A stretch of 26,660 nucleotides of DNA from a virus, in IMG/VR virus record IMGVR_UViG_3300046006_002139, positions 1-26,660 of that record. One strand, 5' to 3'. Below the pieces are notes generated by a model, which saw only the letters and a program-made list of their open reading frames with translations, was not told where the DNA came from and made no database searches. A program made the position numbers and the translations under genes. How positions within the stretch are numbered: position 1 is the stretch's first letter; the number at the start of each line of letters is the position of its first letter. Shown here one piece after another: positions 25,913 to 26,660 of this stretch.

Positions 25913-26660
25913 TTATGCTGCTGTAAAACCTCCAGAAGAGATAGTTCCAGTTTTTAGGATTGTCATACGGTTGATGAATTTTTGGATTCCACGAGCTGGC
26001 TCGATTGCAACATCGATTATACCGAAGTTTTGGTCAATGATTGCAGGCGTGTTGTTTGTATCATCCATGATAACCGCGTAGTTATATACACCTCCAGCAT
26101 TTCTAACAGTATCAAGATACGTTTCTACGATAGAGCGAATTTCTAAACGGGTTGAAGCGTCGTTAAATTCGAACAAGTATTGTTGTAAGATTTCAGCAAT
26201 TGCTTCTTCAATCGTAATAAGTAAGTCTCTAACATGTAAGTTATTAAATGCAGATAGTGTACGTTGGTATGCTGTTTGATTTGCGAAAATCATTGGTCCA
26301 ACATTTTTAACTGTTACGATTGGATTAATACCAACTGGCTCAAGAAACTCTCTGTCAGATAGTAAGTAATCATATTCCATTTTAACAAATTTCGGATTTG
26401 AGATAACCCCACGACGAGGACCAGCTACGATAGCAAATGGTTCACCGTTGATAAACTTACGTACGAAATTGTTAGATACATCTGCAGCAGGTGGAATACT
26501 AATGTCTTTGTTATTCTCACGGATAATAATGTTTGGAGAGAATACTCCGATAAATTTAGCTCCTTGACCTTCATCAGGTAATCCCCAGATATAAGATGGT
26601 CCTAATGAAAGATTACCACCAGTAGAGATAAACTCAGTCTTTAATACAGGTTTTGGATTC
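25913..26660 (-). CDS. Tail sheath protein (T4 gp18-like), N-terminus outside the window
   Basis: The frame is open from the window edge to the stop at 25913, giving 248 codons of the C-terminal part; an internal Met at 26380 is not the start. Diagnostic sheath features are present: PFAIVAGPRRGVISNPKF (as in the xxxAPAGxRRG segment), the NPIVTVKNVGPMIF strand, NLHVRDLLITIEEAIAEIL followed by YLFEFNDA (the conserved helix and LFExND), NTPAIIDQN, and IEPARGIQKFINRMTILKTG at the C-terminus. The protein forms the contractile sheath around the tail tube. It is followed by the tube gene, in the same order as T4. The upstream end cannot be judged. Confidence 0.92.
   Translation of the reverse strand, partial: NPKPVLKTEFISTGGNLSLGPSYIWGLPDEGQGAKFIGVFSPNIIIRENNKDISIPPAADVSNNFVRKFINGEPFAIVAGPRRGVISNPKFVKMEYDYLLSDREFLEPVGINPIVTVKNVGPMIFANQTAYQRTLSAFNNLHVRDLLITIEEAIAEILQQYLFEFNDASTRLEIRSIVETYLDTVRNAGGVYNYAVIMDDTNNTPAIIDQNFGIIDVAIEPARGIQKFINRMTILKTGTISSGGFTAA

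Overview
The window looks like part of the late region of a large contractile-tailed (T4-like myovirus) phage genome, low in GC, with every convincing gene on the minus strand. Read 26660 to 1, the order is tail sheath, tail tube, gp26-like assembly protein, overlapping chaperone-like reading frame, tape measure, small proteins, appendage proteins, and a few DNA-repair or accessory genes. The host is probably a member of Bacteroidota. Two candidate promoters fit the TTTG / TAnnTTTG type of that phylum, ribosome-binding sites are weak and leaders are A-rich, and a fibre carries a seven-fold delta-60 (DUF5122) propeller that is common in secreted proteins of that phylum. The host assignment is inference.

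Layout in transcription order. (1) 26660-25264: sheath C-terminus and tail tube, closed by a strong terminator. (2) 25232-19374: gp26-like protein, a downstream frame lacking an ATG that is probably reached by frameshifting, a 1312-residue tape measure built from two tandem repeat families, two small proteins and a terminator. (3) 19318-16922: small membrane protein, guanylate kinase-like enzyme, a 109-residue protein, an ECF-like sigma factor and a membrane-anchored protein coupled to it. (4) 16903-13584: coiled-coil or membrane proteins and two possible structural proteins. One membrane-protein gene ends at an A9 run, and the -1 frame after it is open across what otherwise looks like an intergenic gap. 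(5) 13540-2912: a UVR-motif protein, two very large collagen-like appendage proteins, the propeller fibre, a class I glutamine amidotransferase, a second UVR-motif protein, a 140-residue protein and a terminator. (6) 2874-1: small proteins, a SEC-C zinc protein, and a unit with a host-type promoter ending in UV-damage endonuclease UvsE, which is cut by the window edge.

The most interesting signal is regulatory. A short element, consensus GATATATA (twice as the 13-mer ATAATGATATATA), sits about 16-26 nt upstream of seven minus-strand start codons. The same window encodes a phage sigma factor whose own upstream region instead carries a host-like TATATTTG element. This suggests a late-transcription circuit analogous in logic to T4 gp55 with TATAAATA promoters, but using an ECF-type sigma. 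No stretch longer than about 150 bases lacks a gene, and no tRNA, rRNA, CRISPR array or insertion sequence was recognised.
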